Shown piece after piece: positions 58,603 to 64,000 of a DNA stretch of 64,000 nt. The notes beneath the pieces are model-generated. The model was not told the DNA's origin. It worked only from the letters and a program-made list of their open reading frames with translations, and ran no database searches. The stretch covers positions 20,262,527 to 20,326,526 of the forward strand of contig NC_030384.2 in NCBI RefSeq assembly GCF_001625215.2, given 5' to 3'. This DNA comes from Daucus carota subsp. sativus. Its lineage: Eukaryota > Streptophyta > Magnoliopsida > Apiales > Apiaceae. The stretch's first letter is position 1, and each line of letters begins with the position of its first letter. Both the position numbers and the translations under genes were made by a program.

Positions 58603-59417
58603 TAGGGATGAGCAAAACCGAACCAAAAACCGAAACCGAAACCGAAACCATAAAAAACCGAACAAAACCGCACCATTAAAAACCGAACCAATAATATGGT
58701 TACGGTTTGGTTTTAAATTTTTTAAAACCGAATATAAACCGAACCAAACCGAATAGAATTATATATATATATATATATTAAATTATATATATAATAATAA
58801 TATCTTAATTTAATTTTATAAATTATATTATAATTTTTTCATTTATGTTTCCGGCTAGTGTTTGTCTACTGTTCTGTTCTATGCTTTTATTTCTGATCCT
58901 TGGAGTCTGCTGTTCTATTCTTTGCTTTTAGTTGTTGATCTACTGGATCTTAATCTGTTCTGGAACTTACTTTACTCAAGGTTTATGTAATCTGCTAATC
59001 TTTTAAATTCTGTACATATGTTTTTACATATGCTAAGCCAAACAATCATACTTGCTAATATTTTTAAGTCTGCTTTATTCTCCCTCATTTTGTACTGTTA
59101 AATCTTTATCAATTTGGTAAAGCTTATTCATTTATTTATTGGTTGCATCTTACTTTCTTGTACTCAAATTCTAACATCATCTATTATTAAAAAGATAACA
59201 AGAAAAATTTTTAATTAGAAAAACAATATAAGAAAATTTTTCGTTTGGTTTAAAACCGAAATCAAACCAATTTCAAACCGAAACCATGATTAAAAACCGA
59301 AACCGCACCAACGGTATTTTGGTTTGGTTTTGGTTTCTGATTTTAAAAATCGAATAAATATGGTTACGGTTTGGTTTTCGGTCGAAACCGAACCAAACCG
59401 AACCACGCTCATCCCTA
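58603..59417. mobile_element. hAT-type MITE (815 bp)
   Basis: TAGGGATGAGC and GCTCATCCCTA are perfect inverted ends, and a perfect 8-bp duplication CCCTGATT flanks it (58595-58602 and 59418-59425). The subterminal zones consist of AACCGAAACCGAA-type repeats on one side and their complement on the other. No transposase. Confidence 0.94.
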
Positions 59418-59527
59418 CCCTGATTCATCGCCAGCCCCCACCCCATCATCACCCATGTCGCCTCGTTATAGCATCACCAGCCTCTTCGTTCAACCTCATA
59501 GTCATAAGGATGATAAAATAATTAGAT

Positions 59528-59544
59528 TTATTATTATTATTATT

Positions 59545-59577
<33 letters not shown>

Positions 59578-59578
59578 G
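59528..59578. repeat. (ATT)n(GTT)n microsatellite
   Basis: A run of TTA/ATT units changes at 59548 to about ten GTT units. Confidence 0.96.
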
Positions 59579-59639
59579 ATCTGTACTTATAGTTTGTAAA
59601 TATAATATGGGTTGATTATATGAATTGTTGATTGTTGTT

Positions 59640-61615
59640 GATGTTTGGTTGGAAGTTCATAAAACATAATGTAACATAATATGTATTAGCATTAACTCAA
59701 CACGATAATTAAGACAAGAGATGATAATAAGTATGACACGACAATGTACAAAATGAAGATCAAATGATACAGGATCAGCTAGCCAAGCAAACTATAAGTC
59801 ATTAGAAGAAATTCATTAAAGAGTTTAGGTCTCGGTGATTAAATAACGTTCAAATGATTTCGAATCACGGCTAGCTTGTAGGGGCTACCGTTAATACAAA
59901 ATATAGATAAACAAGTGTGTTTAGGGGCTGAGCTCGCAAAGGACCAAACAAAGAGGCCGGAATTATGGAATTCCGTCCCGCAGTTGCTCGGAAAAATACG
60001 TCACGAAGGTTACACGTGCCTCTCTTTAGAGTGTAGAACTTGTGATTTCGAATCGTCCCTTTGCACCTACATACCTTATTTATAGGGATCAAGCCCAATG
60101 TAGTTCTTGATAAGCGTTGGTAAAAGATAAGCTCTTATCCCCTCTAGTTTGGGATAAATCAGCCTTCTTTAGTTGTTATCCAGCGGAATCCCACTCCAAG
60201 TACACTACTAGAAATTTGTTAATAGACATCGGCTAATAAGCGATGTCTATTAAAAATCTGAGCGATGTCTTCGCGTGCGATGAGAAAAGTATGTGCTTTA
60301 CACATAACTTTTTAGCTGATGTTTATAAACAGTTTTAACATCATTTTCTTTTAATATCTAATGTATTTTTCTTCAATATATACCTTCATATGATTTCAGT
60401 TCTTCATTCGTATGCCATATATATCATTTTAAACTTATCACATATACAATAAAACGATACATTAACATCGAAAAACTTGTGAAACTGATGTGCAGCTTAA
60501 TATTTTACATCAGTCTTTTACCAAGAGCGATGTGGTACTTCTCTTTTTTTTTTATAAAATCGATGTCTTTGTTTATTTTTTCCATCAGTTTTTTTATTTT
60601 GTGATATCTATTATATAGTTTTACATTGGTCTTTTTCTTGTTAGCTGATATGTGTGCTTGCTTTTGACATCAGTTCATCCAATCAATTGCCCAAAATTTA
60701 TTCATGAATACCCTATTTCAATAGCCCAAAATGCAAACAATATTCAAAATGTTTTAGTTTTGAACTATATATAGTCTACATAAGTATTGAAAGAGAAAAA
60801 AAAAGCAGATTGTTTCCCGCATTGTAATTATCTAAAAAAACCATCATTCAGAAGCTCAACCTCTAGAAGAACATCTATATAACAATATAACCTTAAGTAG
60901 ATAATTAACTAGGATGATATGCCTTTTAATCAGCTACTTTAGTCTTGGAGAGCTGGAGGACTTCTACAGCCTTTTCAACCTTCGCAGACAATGACTAAAA
61001 AGACATCACTTATTTTCTCGGTGATGTGCAAAAAGCGTTTAACATCGGTGATTTTTTTGACTGATGTCTAATCTGTGATGTCTAATGCTGATTTTCTAGT
61101 AGTGGTAGGTCACTTGAAGTCTTCATCTTCAATGTATATCCGAATATTTGCACTAGATTTATATATATGTTGTAATTATCTCTAAACAAGCATGATTATC
61201 CTCTAATTCGTGGATAAATAACAGCTGATACACTCCTAATCCACCTCCAATTCGTCCTCCTAGAAATAAGGAAGAAGAGTCCTGCTTGGAGTCTGCCTGC
61301 AATTCTGCCCAGGCGGCGGAAGCCCTGCCAGCGGCATCCCCTAACTGCAGCCTCACAGCTACAGCCCAGGATGCAATTAGCGATAACCCCTAGCAGAGGT
61401 AACTCCTAAAACGCCTTTAGGTACAACCCCATCTCATTGGCAGCCTCCATTGCACCTCCAATGCAATCCCAAGAACCTGCTTGTATGCCTTCAATGGTTC
61501 ACCCAGCCACGGTGGAGCCCAATATCGTTTATCAAATAGCTCCAATAAGCTCAAATAAAGCCCAGATAATATAATGAGCTATAAAATAAGCCCAGGGAGA
61601 TTTTATGGCACAACA
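59640..61615 (-). mobile_element. Probable minus-strand solo LTR, interrupted by a CACTA
   Basis: Read on the minus strand it may open TGTTGTGCCATAAAATC near 61610 and contains CCTATAAATAAGG near 60075, a good TATA box, with LTR-like sequence after it. Removing the CACTA at 60203-61104 joins the two halves. Neither the far end nor a 5-bp duplication could be fixed, so this is tentative. Confidence 0.35.
60203..61104. mobile_element. Non-autonomous CACTA (902 bp), different family
   Basis: CACTACTAGAAATTTG and GATTTTCTAGTAGTG are the termini, with GTA on both sides (60200-60202 and 61105-61107). Subterminal repeats use a GACATC(A/G)/GATGTC core, unlike the TTGCAA core of the 35-53 kb elements, so it is a separate family. 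No transposase. Confidence 0.93.
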
Positions 61616-62512
61616 ATATGCTACCTAGAAATTTATAAAGACACGTAGAAAAGTTAGACACAAGACGATTCAAGCTACAAAAATGTCAACAACAGACAAA
61701 CCAAACAAAGCTCTTTCAACTCTGAAAAATAAGGTTTAGTCTAAAGATTGTACAATATAAGAAAAACAATTAGTTGTGCTGCACAAATGAAGACATGGTT
61801 TAATATGAATTTGAATTATAATTCAAAACAGAGCAGAAATCATTTACCGATTAGGTAGTAAAGCAGATGGTATTGGGTGAGAGAACAAAACCTCGGTGTC
61901 GTTTGTTTTTGAAAAAGAGAAGCATAGATGGAAGATATGAAAATAGGATTCGACAATACTGGAATTGTTTCTATCATACGTGATTATCAAGAAGATGGTA
62001 TATGCTTTAACGGGAGTCAAGAAAGCAAGTGAAGTCTTTTTGTTTTTTTACTAATGTGGAGAAATGTGTACATTGTAAAAAGATTTCTAACAAACCATTC
62101 AAGCATTTTGGAATGACATATTTTTTGTAAATAAGTATGAAGTCTTGGGTTAGGGGTGTAAAATATGCGGGCAAAAAGTTTCAGGATTTATAATTTAAAG
62201 GATGATTAATTAAAGGTGTGTTACTGCATAAGAAACTAATTTGTGTAAATCAATTTTATGCGATTAAGTCATGAATGAAATTGATTGTTTTAGACTTATT
62301 AACAGGTAAGAAGTTAGTTTAAATCCCAATTTATGATTCAAAATTTATTTATAAAAGTTGAGTAAAAACACTTGCTTAAACGTAATCTAAATTTTGGATT
62401 ACAAGCAAGTGATCCGAATAAAATCTTTTTATTAAATTTTAATTTAAGAAATTATTTATCAGATATTAATTTATTAAAAATAAGTGATAAGTATATATTA
62501 ATTTTTATGATT
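61616..62512. other. AT-rich intergenic DNA
   Basis: No gene, RNA or clear transposon end is visible. Confidence 0.4.
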
Positions 62513-62520
62513 ACCTAAAT

Positions 62521-62936
62521 AGAGTCAAGTTCTATGGAGTACAAAAAATATTGGAGTATTGGAGTACAAAATTGATACAATATAATCTAGTCACTTAAAT
62601 CTTATTTTTTTTGTTCTATAATATTTGTAAACATCAACAACCTGCAGATTATGTTCTACAACATAAACATTGTAATCAAAAGATAAAACAGTGACTTTTA
62701 TAAATCGTAGGACGTTATGTTCTGCAATATAACTTATAAATAGAACAAGAATCTTAATGCTTGTTAATGTTGAAAGATATTAATGATTAATTGACAATTA
62801 TGTTTAATACTACATATAAATGATAAATTATATATAAATTTGGGTAATCATAGATATTATTTATGATTAAACTAAAAAATTATGATTTGTACTCGAATAC
62901 TCCAATGTTTTTATGTACTTCATAGAACTTAACTCT
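62521..62936. mobile_element. Palindromic MITE (416 bp)
   Basis: Ends AGAGTCAAGTTCTATG and CATAGAACTTAACTCT are inverted copies with one mismatch. The 8-bp flank ACCTAAAT is perfect (62513-62520 and 62937-62944). The interior has TATGTTCTGCAAT and TATGTTCTACAAC, echoing the element at 547-974, so the two look like one family. It lies about 165 bases upstream of the last gene's ATG. Confidence 0.9.
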
Positions 62937-63101
62937 ACCTAAATAATTATATAATTGATTTACAAATATAAGTTGTAAAACGTTTTGGAGAAAAGAAAAA
63001 AAGGAAAGTTATATAACAGAAAAAAAGTGAGAAATCTGAATTATCCACTCCCTCCTATCTCTCTCGCACCAGTGAGCTCATCTCACCGGAGCTCTCCAAA
63101 A

Positions 63102-63279
63102 ATGGCGTCCCGTTCATCAACATTCACCACCACAACCACCTCGTCTTCGCCGCCGTCGTGGGGAGACAAGGTCTCGCAAGCTGTCATATCAAAGTACAAC
63201 TCTCTGCCTAAGAAAGGAAAGCCTCAAGGTCGCGAGGTCTCCGTTCTCGCCGCCTTTATCGTCTCTTCTCCCTCTCAAG
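63102..63279 (+). CDS. TAD1: TAD1-like tRNA adenosine deaminase, first exon (partial gene)
   Basis: The ATG sits in a good context (AAAAATGGCG). After a short S/T-rich start the frame reads [27 protein letters not shown] and SSPSQ. This matches the start of plant TAD1/ADAT1, the editing deaminase that converts adenosine 37 of tRNA-Ala to inosine. The exon ends CTCAAG|GTTGCC at 63279, phase 1. The zinc-binding HAE and PCG...C motifs would be in later exons, which I do not see before the window ends. The frame upstream of this ATG is open to 62985 but does not resemble the family. Confidence 0.65.
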
Positions 63280-64000
63280 GTTGCCAATTCTGTTACTTAA
63301 CCCTACCACATTTGCTTCGCTAAGTGATTGCGTTTGATTTGGTGTGTTTTCTGTAATTTGTGGTTGATTTTGAGGTTGAATTGTGTGTTTTGTTGTTAAT
63401 TGAGTTCGTATGTTCAGTGATTGAGTTATTTGTGTTTGATTTGGTGGGAATCGTGTTTAATTGGATTGCAGAGTTGTTTTTAAGGCGTGATTTAGATATT
63501 GTTTTGGTGTGTGATTAATCAATCCTACAACATTCATTTCGAAGTGTGTGCGTTTGATAAGATGTGGTTTGCCAAAATTGTGGATAATTTTGAGGTAGGA
63601 TTGTGTTTTTAGTTTTAATTTGAGTGTCATCAAGTGTAGGACATTTAACTTGTAAAGTTTTGCCCTTGATACGTATTTTCGTGGAAAGTGTGTTACATGT
63701 AATTTGGTTAAAGAATGTGTTTGACTTGTATTCAGTTGATTTATTAATGGATTAATAGTAATAATTTATGGATTTTAATGGATTGTAGCGTATTTTGATG
63801 ATTTTGCGGAGTTGAGGTAAAATATTTTACACTTGATGTACAGTTTTTAAAATTTATGCACAATCTTCTTAAATTTCATGAATTGGGCAGAGATTTTTAA
63901 AAATATAAAATACACTAACAAATCTCACAAATCCATCATTTTATAAAGTTATAAAAAAACAGTCTTTTAATACCATCATATTTTACTAGAAATTATCCCA
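63280..64000 (+). other. Presumed first intron of the TAD1-like gene
   Basis: T-rich DNA typical of a plant intron, with no exon I recognise. The window ends inside it. Confidence 0.45.

Noticed and set aside
62985..63101. Upstream extension of the TAD1-like frame
   Set aside because: Open and in frame but lysine-rich AT sequence; the ATG at 63102 has better context and family start.

Overview
The window is nuclear DNA of a flowering plant, most likely a eudicot. Genes have GT-AG introns, the proteins are plant types (remorin, plastid 6-phosphogluconolactonase, Arabidopsis-RH8-like DEAD-box helicase), and much of the sequence is plant transposon. Species cannot be named from sequence alone. 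I see no tRNA, rRNA, CRISPR array or bacterial operon. All identifications come from reading the sequence and remembered family features; no search was run.

Left third (1-20 kb): a decayed DHH1/DDX6-type (RH6/RH8/RH12 group) RNA helicase gene spans 2418-18769 on the + strand. A solo LTR (1124-2408, TSD CTCTC) sits in its 5' UTR, nine bases before the ATG. A complete 7.9-kb Ty1/copia element (3254-11119, TSD ATTTT, two 1159-bp LTRs with 16 differences) sits in intron 1, followed by two 193-bp MITEs. The helicase has three premature stops, a frameshift and DEAD changed to DEAN.

Middle (20-35 kb): small DNA transposons, then the functional genes. Two tandem 6-phosphogluconolactonase paralogues share intron positions. 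The first has a plastid transit peptide and a C-terminal SKL; the second lacks both and ends in a hydrophobic tail. Convergent to them is an apparently intact six-exon remorin gene (minus strand, 186 aa) whose first intron holds two MITEs.

35-53 kb is a nest of CACTA transposons. The best reading is one outer element (35600-53278, TSD TGA) split by a foldback element carrying an NLR gene fragment, an 8.3-kb CACTA with transposase and a TNPA-like gene (38400-46706, TSD ATA), a 3.4-kb CACTA carrying a P-type H+-ATPase exon (46880-50300, TSD ATT), and a 2.1-kb CACTA (50619-52732, TSD TGA). Both genes of the 8.3-kb element appear broken only by one extra A in an A-run.

Right part (53-64 kb): AT-rich intergenic DNA with a three-unit tandem repeat, a second foldback next to another NLR fragment, an 815-bp hAT-type MITE, a probable minus-strand LTR interrupted by a 902-bp CACTA, another palindromic MITE, and at the edge the first exon of what looks like TAD1 (ADAT1-type tRNA adenosine deaminase).
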